Source: Streptomyces calvus (lineage in GTDB: Bacteria; Actinomycetota; Actinomycetes; Streptomycetales; Streptomycetaceae). From it: 64,000 bases of DNA. This document shows positions 57,380-64,000 of the stretch, in pieces; within the stretch, counting starts at the first letter, position 1; each line of letters starts with the position of its first letter. Below the pieces are notes generated by a model that saw only the letters and a list, made by a program, of their open reading frames with translations, was not told the DNA's origin and made no database searches. The stretch covers positions 62,001 through 126,000 of the forward strand of contig NZ_VCNP01000030.1 of the NCBI RefSeq assembly GCF_006782915.1. The letters are read 5' to 3'. The translations under genes were made by a program, and so were the position numbers.

Positions 57380-58507
57380 CTATGCAGGCGAGACCGGAAC
57401 GTCCCGGTAGCGGTCCCGCGTGCCCGTGGCCTCGACGCGCGCGAGGGCGCCGGGCACGAGCCGCAGCGGGGGCCGGTGGAAGGCGGTGACGGCCTGCGCG
57501 TCACCGTGTCGCGGCGAGCCGTTGTCCGCGGCCGGGCGCTGGCCCGCGGTGCCGTCCGGGTGGTCGGCGGGAGCGTGCGGGGCGGGAACCGGCTCGGTGG
57601 GAGCGGCACCGGGCGCGGCCCGGTGCCCGTCGTCGCCGTGGGTCGCGCCGCCGGCGGCCGCCGGGCCCTGGGCCACGGGTTCCGTGGTGTCGGTCCGGCT
57701 GCCCGGGGCCGGCGTGTCGGTCCACGGGGGCGTCGGCGTTTCCGGCTGCGGGCCGGGCGCGTACGGCTGCGGCAGGGGGTGTGCGGGGACGGTCGGCAGC
57801 CCCGGGAAGCCCGGAAGCGGAGCGGGGTGCTCCAGGCCGGGGAGCACGGGCAGAGCAGGCGCAGCAGGCAGCGCGGGCAGCGTGGGCAGCTCCTCCGGCG
57901 GTCCGTTCAGGCCGCCCGTCGCCACGTCGGCCAGTTCTCCGAGCGGACCCGTGACCCGTTCCCCGACGACCCGGACCACGCCCCCGTCCGGCGAACCGAC
58001 GGAGACCGCAGGACCCACGGCACCGCCGGGACCGGCGGGACCAAGAGGACCGGCGAGACCGGCGGGACCAAGAGGACCGGCGGCGTCGGATGCCGTGTGC
58101 GCGGCGTACGAACCGTGCGCGGCGTACGAACCGTGCGCGGCGTACGAACCGTGCGCGGGGTCCGCTCCGTACGCGCCGTACGGCGCGTCGTGGGCGGCCT
58201 GGTCCGCGTCGTCCGCCTCGAGGAGGGACGGCTCACCGGCGTCACCGGCCCGTCCCCGGCCGTCCGGCTCGCGCGGTGCGCCCGGATCGGCCGGCGCCGT
58301 CGCCGTGCCGGAGGTCGAACTGCGGGAGACGGAGACGGTGGACGCCTCCTCCACCGACGCGCCGTCCGCCGCCTGCGCCCGCTCACCGCACAGCACGCCG
58401 AGCACGAACACCCCGCCCACGAGCAGGGCGACCTGGACCGCACGCCGGCCGACCACCGCGCGCATCGCGCGCACGGCGGCACCGGACACGGCTGCTGACC
58501 AGGTCAA
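57380..58507 (-). CDS. Hypothetical secreted Pro/Ala/Gly-rich protein with short repeats
   Basis: 375 aa. The TTG at 58507 is favoured because GGGAGGAA lies about 11 bases upstream; GTG 58489 is an alternative. A hydrophobic segment ending LCGERAQAADG marks export. The body is low complexity: three exact GSYAAH repeats (18-base DNA unit), then eight Gly-x-y triplets in a row (GPLGPAGLAGPLGPAG onward), then a Leu/Pro-rich block (TLPALPAAPALPVLPG). A small Arg-rich C-terminal part ends the protein. No named family is recognised. It may be a surface or wall protein. It reads in the same direction as the repetitive protein downstream. Confidence 0.7.
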   Translation of the reverse strand: MTWSAAVSGAAVRAMRAVVGRRAVQVALLVGGVFVLGVLCGERAQAADGASVEEASTVSVSRSSTSGTATAPADPGAPREPDGRGRAGDAGEPSLLEADDADQAAHDAPYGAYGADPAHGSYAAHGSYAAHGSYAAHTASDAAGPLGPAGLAGPLGPAGPGGAVGPAVSVGSPDGGVVRVVGERVTGPLGELADVATGGLNGPPEELPTLPALPAAPALPVLPGLEHPAPLPGFPGLPTVPAHPLPQPYAPGPQPETPTPPWTDTPAPGSRTDTTEPVAQGPAAAGGATHGDDGHRAAPGAAPTEPVPAPHAPADHPDGTAGQRPAADNGSPRHGDAQAVTAFHRPPLRLVPGALARVEATGTRDRYRDVPVSPA

Positions 58508-58736
58508 GGCGGGCAGTTCCTCCCGGGCGGCGGGACGAGTGGGGACGCATCGTGCGCGTCGGGCGGGGCCGAGGAAGCCTCACGCGTCGGAATCGAACGG
58601 CGCCGATCCTCGCACGCGCCTCCCGAGGTTGCGCAAGCCCGTCGTTACCGATGGGTAGTCATGTCCGTTTTTGCCGGCGCAAGTCGGACGCCGACGGGTC
58701 GACAAATCATCACCGGCCCGCACCGGTCGGCCCCGC

Positions 58737-59969
58737 TCACACGCCCTCGGGTATCGGCAGCGGCCGCTTCTCGATCGCCGCCGCCATCACCTCCGGGAAC
58801 AGATCGGGTGTGCAGGCGAACGCCGGTGCCCCCAGCGCGGCGAGCGCCGCCGCGTGCTCCCGGTCGTAGGCGGGCGCGCCCTCGTCGGACAGCGCGAGCA
58901 GCGTCACGAACTGCACGCCGGACGCCTTCATCGCCGCGACCCGCTTGAGCATCTCGTCGCGTATTCCTCCTTCGTAGAGGTCGCTGATCAGTACAACGAC
59001 CGTGTCCGCGGGCCGGGTGATCCGCGACTGGCAGTACGCCAGCGCCCGGTTGATGTCCGTGCCGCCGCCGAGCCGGGTGCCGAAGAGCACGTCGACGGGG
59101 TCGTCGAGCTGGTCGGTGAGGTCGGCGACCGCCGTGTCGAAGACGACGAGCCGTGTGCTGACCGTCCGCATGGACGCGAGCACCGCCCCGAACACCGACG
59201 CGTACACCACGGACGCAGCCATCGATCCCGACTGGTCGACGCAGAGGACGACCTCCTTGCGCACCGACCGCGAGGCCCGCCCGTAGCCGATGAGCCGCTC
59301 GGGCACGACCGTCCGGTGCTCGGGCAGGTAGTGCTTGAGGTTGGCCGCGATCGTGCGGTTCCAGTCGATGTCGTGGTGGCGCGGCCGGCTGACGCGGGCG
59401 CTGCGGTCGAGGGCGCCGGTGAGGGTGGCGCGGGTGCGGGTGGCGAGCCGCCGCTCCAGGTCCTCGACGACCTTGCGCACGACCGCCCGGGCGGTCTCCT
59501 TCGTCGTCTCCGGCATGGCCTTGTTCAGCGACAGCAGTGTGCCGACGAGGTGGACGTCGGCCTCGACGGCCTCCAGCATCTCCGGCTCCAGCAGGAGCGT
59601 GGCGAGCCCGAGCCGGTCGATGGCGTCGCGCTGCATGACCTGGACGACGGAGGACGGGAAGTAGGTCCGGATGTCCCCGAGCCAGCGGGCCACCGACGGC
59701 GCCGACGCCCCGAGCCCCGCCGAACGGTCCCGTCGCGCCTGCGGCTTGTCCCCCTTCCCGTAGAGCGCGCCGAGCGCACCGTCCATCGCGGCGTCCCGCC
59801 CGGACGGCGCGTATCCGGTCCCGTCGGCCGCGTCCCCGCCGAGTACGAGCCGCCATCTGCGCAGCCGTTCCCGCGCCGGGTCCGCCGCCGTCCCCGCCTC
59901 CACCGTCGTCTCTGCTCCCGCCGTCCCCGCCACCACCGTCCCCGCATCCGCCGTCCCCGCCTCCGTCAT
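58737..59969 (-). CDS. VWA-domain protein of a MoxR system
   Basis: 410 aa. The ATG at 59969 overlaps the stop of a 38-codon frame by 4 bases. An N-terminal helical region (about 30-235) leads to a von Willebrand A domain: the MIDAS motif DQSGSM lies about residue 243, followed by VFDTAVADLTD, GGGTDINRAL and LISDLYEGG. Such CoxE/MoxR-linked VWA proteins work with the AAA+ ATPase in metal-dependent remodelling or assembly of a partner. It is the last gene of the operon MoxR-DUF5682-(small ORF)-VWA. Confidence 0.88.
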   Translation of the reverse strand: MTEAGTADAGTVVAGTAGAETTVEAGTAADPARERLRRWRLVLGGDAADGTGYAPSGRDAAMDGALGALYGKGDKPQARRDRSAGLGASAPSVARWLGDIRTYFPSSVVQVMQRDAIDRLGLATLLLEPEMLEAVEADVHLVGTLLSLNKAMPETTKETARAVVRKVVEDLERRLATRTRATLTGALDRSARVSRPRHHDIDWNRTIAANLKHYLPEHRTVVPERLIGYGRASRSVRKEVVLCVDQSGSMAASVVYASVFGAVLASMRTVSTRLVVFDTAVADLTDQLDDPVDVLFGTRLGGGTDINRALAYCQSRITRPADTVVVLISDLYEGGIRDEMLKRVAAMKASGVQFVTLLALSDEGAPAYDREHAAALAALGAPAFACTPDLFPEVMAAAIEKRPLPIPEGV

Positions 59970-60082
59970 CCCCGCCTCCCCTGTCGTCGCGCGTCCTCGG
60001 CTCTCGCCGCCCGTCCTCCGTCGCGCCGCGCCCGCTTGCCGACGCGTGTCCCGTGTCCCCGGTGGGGCCGCGCCTCCGTCAT
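59966..60082 (-). CDS. Candidate 38-residue basic micro-ORF coupled at both ends
   Basis: ATG at 60082, stop at 59966. Its start overlaps the DUF5682 stop as ATGA, and its stop overlaps the VWA start as ATGA, so it fills the 109-base gap exactly. The peptide begins MTEARPHRG and is rich in Arg (12 of 38) with no hydrophobic segment. Its first 12 bases (ATGACGGAGGCG) repeat those of the VWA gene. It could be a real small protein, a ribosome relay for coupling, or a duplicated start that decayed. Confidence 0.4.
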   Translation of the reverse strand: MTEARPHRGHGTRVGKRARRDGGRAARAEDARRQGRRG

Positions 60083-62451
60083 CCCGCCACTCCCACGAGA
60101 CCGGCGCTCGTCTCCCGGTCGTCCCCGTCGGTCCCGAGCAGCAGTCGTACGACCGGCAGCACGGCGTCCGCGCGCGCCGTGTCGAGCCCGGGCCCGAAAC
60201 CGGGTGCGCCGGCCGCGGCGGTGGTCGTGCCTCCGCGGCTCCCCGGCCCGCGCCGGACCAGTTCGCCGAGCGTGCGCCGCACCCCGGGCTCGTACGCGGA
60301 GAACGTCCGCCGCAGCAGCGGCAGTACGTCCGCGAACGCCTCCGCCGGCACGCCCGTCAGCCATGCGTCGACCAGTCCCAGCAGCCGCTCGTCGTGGACC
60401 AGGAGCAGACCGCCTCCGGAGCCGCCGCCCACGAAGCCCTCGATCCACGCGGCCGCGTCCGCCGGCGGGGTCCCCGGGGACAGCACGAGCCCCATGAGCC
60501 GCGCGGCCTCCTCCCGCGCCAGCTCTCCGTCGTCCAGCAGCAGCCGCACGGACCGGCCGCGCAGGACACCGGGCACGGCGTCGCGGGCGCACAGCGTCCG
60601 CAGGACGGACTGCCAGCGGGCGCGCAGCCGGCCGTGTCCGGGCGCGGGGGCGTCGCCGAGCAGCCCCACCGCGCCGTGCACCGCGTCGACATGGCCGCGC
60701 ATCTCCTCGGCGGCGTCCGCGTCCAGTCCCACGCAGGCCGGGGGCAGTCCGACGAAGACCCGTTCGGCGAGTCCGGCGGCGACCTCGGCGAGCGCCGCGG
60801 TGTCCGTGCCGCGCACGTCGCCGTAGCGCAGCGAGCGGATCAGGGCGGGCAGCGCCTGGGCGAGGTGGCCGACGTCCGTGTCGAGGGCGGCGCGGTCGGC
60901 GAGGCTCCGCATCACCGAGGGCAGGGCGTCGGACAGTCCGGCCCGCAGACAGTCCTCGGCGAGCCCGGTGACGTCGGCGAGGCTCCGCGCGGCGTCGGCG
61001 TCCGCCTCGGCCCTGGCCGTGGCGGCGGCGAGCACCGTGGTCCCCCACACCCCGGCCTCGGCGACCCGCACGGACAACTCCGGCTCCCAGCGCAGCCGCC
61101 AGGTCTCCCGGAAGGTTCCCGTGCTGCCGCGCGAGGCCGCCGGCGCTCCCCAGCCGATGCCGAGCAGCCGCAGCCGGTGCAGCAGTCTGCTGCGTTCCGC
61201 GTCGGTCTCCCCGCGCAGGTCGAGTTCCACCTCCCGCTCCGCCGCCTCGGGTCTCAGCCGCAGCCGGCGCTGGAGCCGCGTGAGGTCCCGCTGCAACGGC
61301 ACGGCGGGCGCCGCGGCCGGCACCTCCCCCAGCACGTCGCCGACGACCAGCCGGTCGTGCACCAGCGCCAGTGGCACGTCGGATCCGTCGCACATCACCG
61401 CCCGTACCGCGTCGGTCGTCTCGCCCAGGCCGGGCAGCGGGCGCCCACGCATCGCGGCGAGCGTCTCCGCCAGCCGGACGGCCTCGATGACGTGCGCGGA
61501 CGAGACGATGCGGTCCTCGGCCCGCAGCAGCCCCGCCACCTTCGTCAGCCACCGCTCGACCGGCCGGTCCGGTGCGGCGAACAGGTGCCCGTACCAGCCC
61601 GGGGAGTCGATGCCCGCGCCGTAGCCGCTCGCCCGGGCGAGCCGCCGGTTGGTCCAGGGCACCCAGGTCATGTCCGTCTTCACCTTGGGCAGCCCCTTCA
61701 GCAGGGCCCGGTCGGCGGCCACGGTGGTCCTCCGCCGCAGCGCCGGCACGTGCCAGGCGCCGCACACCACGGCGACGCCGCCCTCGAACTCCCGCTGCGC
61801 CGCCCGTATCCGCAGCCGCATGTGCGCCTCGCGCACCGGGTCCCGCTCGCGTCCCCCGTCCCCGTACTCCTCGCGCAGCGCGGTCATGGCCTCCTCGAGC
61901 GCGGTGAACGGCGCGAGCGCGTCGCCCTTCCCCACGCCCCGGTGCTCCACGACGTCCTCCCACCACCGCTCGGCGTCGTCGTACCCGGCGGCCTCGGCCA
62001 GCACCCGCAGCGGATCGACCCGCACGTCGGTGTCCGCCGCCGCCCCACGGTCACCGTCCGCCCCGGCGCCGCCCCCGTTGCCATCGCTGTCCCCGTTCCC
62101 GTTCCCGTCCCAGGCCAGGGTGTGGGTGGCCGGCAGGTCGATGAAGCGGGCCGGGACGCCGTGGTGCAGGGCCCAGGTGAGGGCGACCCACTCCGGGGAG
62201 AACTCGGCCAGCGGCCAGAAGGCCGAGCGGCCCGGCTCGTCCACGGCGTGGGCGAGCAGCGCGACCGGCGGGCGCATGTCCTCCGCGGCGGCGAGCGGGA
62301 TCAGCGGATCCGCCTCCGGCGGGCCCTCGATCAGCACGACGCCCGGCCGGGCCTCCTCCAGCGCGGCCCGCACGGCCCGCGCCGACCCGGGCCCGTGGTG
62401 CCGCACCCCGAGCAGCAGCGGCTTTGCCGTGCCGGTCCCCGTGCCGTTCAC
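60079..62451 (-). CDS. DUF5682 family protein of a MoxR system
   Basis: 790 aa from the ATG at 62451, overlapping the MoxR stop by 4 bases (ATGA). The N-terminus has the family hallmark LLGVRHHGPGSARAVRAAL, then VVLIEGPPEADPL, PVALLAHA and a CGAWHVPAL motif, recalling TraB/ChaN-like folds with conserved His and Glu that could bind metal. A Gly/Asn/Asp-rich loop (about 115-140) interrupts it. The rest is helical. DUF5682 proteins occur almost only with MoxR ATPase, VWA and SWIM genes. Biochemical function unknown. Confidence 0.85.
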   Translation of the reverse strand: MNGTGTGTAKPLLLGVRHHGPGSARAVRAALEEARPGVVLIEGPPEADPLIPLAAAEDMRPPVALLAHAVDEPGRSAFWPLAEFSPEWVALTWALHHGVPARFIDLPATHTLAWDGNGNGDSDGNGGGAGADGDRGAAADTDVRVDPLRVLAEAAGYDDAERWWEDVVEHRGVGKGDALAPFTALEEAMTALREEYGDGGRERDPVREAHMRLRIRAAQREFEGGVAVVCGAWHVPALRRRTTVAADRALLKGLPKVKTDMTWVPWTNRRLARASGYGAGIDSPGWYGHLFAAPDRPVERWLTKVAGLLRAEDRIVSSAHVIEAVRLAETLAAMRGRPLPGLGETTDAVRAVMCDGSDVPLALVHDRLVVGDVLGEVPAAAPAVPLQRDLTRLQRRLRLRPEAAEREVELDLRGETDAERSRLLHRLRLLGIGWGAPAASRGSTGTFRETWRLRWEPELSVRVAEAGVWGTTVLAAATARAEADADAARSLADVTGLAEDCLRAGLSDALPSVMRSLADRAALDTDVGHLAQALPALIRSLRYGDVRGTDTAALAEVAAGLAERVFVGLPPACVGLDADAAEEMRGHVDAVHGAVGLLGDAPAPGHGRLRARWQSVLRTLCARDAVPGVLRGRSVRLLLDDGELAREEAARLMGLVLSPGTPPADAAAWIEGFVGGGSGGGLLLVHDERLLGLVDAWLTGVPAEAFADVLPLLRRTFSAYEPGVRRTLGELVRRGPGSRGGTTTAAAGAPGFGPGLDTARADAVLPVVRLLLGTDGDDRETSAGLVGVAG

Positions 62452-63656
62452 TCGGTGACCTCCCGGCAGGCGCGGTAGAAGTCCTGCCAGCCGTCGCGTT
62501 CGCGGACGACGGTCTCCAGGTACTCCTGCCAGACGACCCGGTCCGCCGCCGGGTCGCGCACGACCGCGCCGAGGATGCCCACGGCGACGTCCCCGGCCCG
62601 CAGCACGCCGTCGCCGAAGTGGGCGGCGAGCGCCAGCCCGTTGGTGACGACGGAGATCGCCTCGGCGGTCGACAGCGTGCCGCTGGGCGACTTGAGCTTC
62701 GTACGGCCGTCGGCCGTGACCCCGTCGCGCAGTTCACGGAAGACGGTGACGACACGGCGGATCTCGTCGACGCCCTCCGGTACGGCCGGCAGGTCGAGGG
62801 ACCGGCCGATCTGGTCCACGCGGCGGGCGACGATCTCGACCTCCGCCTCCGGTGTCTCCGGCAGCGGCAGCACCACGGTGTTGAAACGGCGGCGCAGGGC
62901 GCTGGACAGCTCGTTGACCCCCCGGTCGCGGTCGTTGGCCGTGGCGATCAGGTTGAAACCGCGGACCGCCTGCACCTCCTCGCCCAACTCCGGTATCGGC
63001 AGGGTCTTCTCCGACAGGATCGTGATGAGCGAGTCCTGGACGTCGGCCGGGATGCGGGTCAGCTCCTCGACGCGGGCGGTCCTGCCCTCGGCCATGGCCC
63101 GCATCACCGGGCTGGGCACGAGGGCGTCGCGGCTGGGGCCGTGGGCGAGCAGCCGGGCGTAGTTCCAGCCGTAGCGGAAGGCCTCCTCCGGTGTGCCGGC
63201 CGTGCCCTGCACCAGCAGCGTGGAGTCGCCGCTGACCGCCGCGGCCAGGTGCTCGGAGAGCCAGGTCTTCGCGGTGCCGGGCACGCCGAGGAGCAGCAGG
63301 GCGCGGTCGGTGGCGAGGGTGGTCACGGCGACCTCGACGATGCGGCGCGGGCCCACGTACTTCGGTGTGATCACCGTGCCGTCCGGGAGGGTGCCGCCGA
63401 GCAGGTAGAGCGCGACGGCCCACGGCGACAGCCGCCAACGGGCGGGACGCGGGCGGTCGTCCTGCGCGGCCAGCGCGGCGAGTTCGGCGGCGAAGGCGTC
63501 CTCGGCGTGCGGGCGCAGCGTCTGCGCCGCCGGGACGTCCGAGGGTGCGGAGCCGTCCCGCCCCGGTTCCACGGACGCATCAACGGAGGTCGCCTCGACG
63601 GAGGCCGCTTCAACGGGCGTCGGGCCGACGGACGTCGGTTCAACGGTCGCAGGCAT
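62448..63656 (-). CDS. MoxR-type AAA+ ATPase
   Basis: 402 aa from the ATG at 63656, with GGAGGGGG about 9 bases upstream; longer frames run into the promoter. After a Val/Thr/Glu-rich head of about 30 residues, the AAA+ core has Walker A (LLGVPGTAKTW), ELTRIPADVQDSLITILSE (Walker B area), the sensor FNLIATANDRDRGV and the Arg finger in SSALRRRFN. It is expected to power remodelling by the VWA and DUF5682 partners. It is the first gene of the operon and diverges from the SWIM gene across a 124-base region with a DNA-damage-type promoter motif. Confidence 0.9.
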   Translation of the reverse strand: MPATVEPTSVGPTPVEAASVEATSVDASVEPGRDGSAPSDVPAAQTLRPHAEDAFAAELAALAAQDDRPRPARWRLSPWAVALYLLGGTLPDGTVITPKYVGPRRIVEVAVTTLATDRALLLLGVPGTAKTWLSEHLAAAVSGDSTLLVQGTAGTPEEAFRYGWNYARLLAHGPSRDALVPSPVMRAMAEGRTARVEELTRIPADVQDSLITILSEKTLPIPELGEEVQAVRGFNLIATANDRDRGVNELSSALRRRFNTVVLPLPETPEAEVEIVARRVDQIGRSLDLPAVPEGVDEIRRVVTVFRELRDGVTADGRTKLKSPSGTLSTAEAISVVTNGLALAAHFGDGVLRAGDVAVGILGAVVRDPAADRVVWQEYLETVVRERDGWQDFYRACREVTE

Positions 63657-63713
63657 GGCTGAGTCCCCCTCCAGCTCGGCCGGTTCGGATCTGTCACCAA
63701 CCGTGCACCACGC

Positions 63714-63773
63714 CACTGACAATCGCTGTGAAATGCGCTCGCCGGGGTCATTGTCAGTGCTGGGTTCTAGGTT
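63714..63773. promoter_or_regulatory. Divergent PafBC/RecA-NDp-type promoter
   Basis: Rightward: TTGTCAGTG (63751-63759), 8 bases, then TAGGTT (63768-63773). This is an exact match to the actinobacterial RecA-NDp consensus TTGTCRGTG-N8-TANNNT. It ends 7 bases before the SWIM ATG, so the mRNA would be nearly leaderless. Leftward: ATTGTCAGTG is repeated on the minus strand (63723-63714) as a perfect 10-base inverted repeat, and 8 bases further on is CACGGT, one base off the -10 pattern. Confidence 0.75.
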
Positions 63774-63780
63774 CGGTGGC

Positions 63781-64000
63781 ATGACTGAGCAGGGGGTGCG
63801 CTGGACCGTGGACCAGGTGCTGGCACTGGCGCCTGACTCCGCGTCACGGACGGCGGGGAGCAGGCTCGGTGCGGCCGGGTCGTGGTCCGGCGCGGGCAGG
63901 TGCGGCGAGGGGACGGTGTGGGGGCTGTGCGAGGGCGGTGGGAGCGGTCCGTACCGGACGGTCGTCGACGTCGCGGACCCCTCCGGGCCCGCCTACCGCT
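63781..64000 (+). CDS. SWIM zinc-finger family protein, 3' end cut by window edge
   Basis: The ATG at 63781 opens a frame that runs to the end of the window (73 codons seen). The start (GVRWTVDQVLALAPDSASRTAGSRL, quoted here only in part as RWTVDQVLALAPD) and VWGLCEGGGSGPYRTVVDV match the N-terminus of streptomycete SWIM zinc-finger proteins. The CxCx(n)CxH finger itself would lie just beyond the edge. SWIM domains bind DNA or proteins. It diverges from MoxR and shares its promoter region, the usual setting for this family. No Shine-Dalgarno is needed if the mRNA is leaderless. Confidence 0.8.
   Translation, partial: MTEQGVRWTVDQVLALAPDSASRTAGSRLGAAGSWSGAGRCGEGTVWGLCEGGGSGPYRTVVDVADPSGPAYR

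Overview
The window is very GC-rich, with G or C at almost every third codon position, GTG (and one TTG) starts, many GTGA/ATGA stop-start overlaps and GC-rich hairpin terminators. Together with the gene content this points to a Streptomyces chromosome, in the conserved core. From established knowledge, the order sdhCDAB ... trpS ... glyA ... mdh ... folD ... purHN ... sucCD matches the SCO48xx region of S. coelicolor in reverse orientation. No phage, IS element, plasmid gene, CRISPR array, rRNA or tRNA was seen.

Layout: (1) 1-7.1 kb: a secreted peptidoglycan-recognition amidase with FG-GAP repeats, flanked by two paralogous small genes of unknown function; a GH20 hexosaminidase; a divergent OHCU-decarboxylase relative. 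(2) 7.4-10.8 kb: sdhCDAB. (3) 11-15.5 kb: Uma2-like protein, TetR regulator, membrane metallophosphoesterase, SCO4848-type membrane protein, D-Ala-D-Ala carboxypeptidase. (4) 15.4-20.5 kb: a divergent locus carrying the full set of enzymes known in mycobacteria for decaprenyl-phosphoryl-arabinose (UbiA-type transferase, PAP2 phosphatase, DprE1, DprE2) plus a GtrA protein and a YihY/BrkB protein. (5) 20.6-25.7 kb: 2H phosphoesterase, trpS, glyA behind a ZTP riboswitch, and a YgiC/YgiB-like ATP-grasp and lipoprotein pair. (6) 25.9-29.1 kb: MocR regulator divergent from two AhpD-like genes and a PEP mutase/isocitrate lyase-like gene.

(7) 29.1-36.5 kb: one minus-strand operon joining choline oxidation (betaine aldehyde dehydrogenase, choline dehydrogenase) to a betaine/choline ABC transporter whose two permease modules are fused. 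(8) 36.9-41.6 kb: mdh, an HTH-TM-DUF2690 protein, DUF3017 and folD. (9) 41.9-50.5 kb: membrane proteins, a Ser/Thr kinase with a peptidoglycan-binding ectodomain, an ALF-repeat protein, purN-purH and perM. (10) 50.6-54.3 kb: an HTH/sigma-like/TM fusion and sucCD. (11) 54.8-58.5 kb: two large repetitive secreted proteins of unknown function. (12) 58.7-64 kb: a VWA / 38-codon ORF / DUF5682 / MoxR ATPase operon divergent from a SWIM zinc-finger gene that runs off the right edge.

The strongest leads are: the SWIM-MoxR-DUF5682-VWA module, whose shared intergenic region holds a match to the PafBC/RecA-NDp DNA-damage promoter motif in a perfect inverted arrangement; the ZTP riboswitch before glyA; the complete polyprenyl-phospho-arabinose gene set in an organism not known for arabinogalactan, with Ala in place of the benzothiazinone-target Cys of DprE1; a palindromic in-frame insertion visible by comparing two adjacent paralogues; and the HTH/sigma-like/TM fusion.
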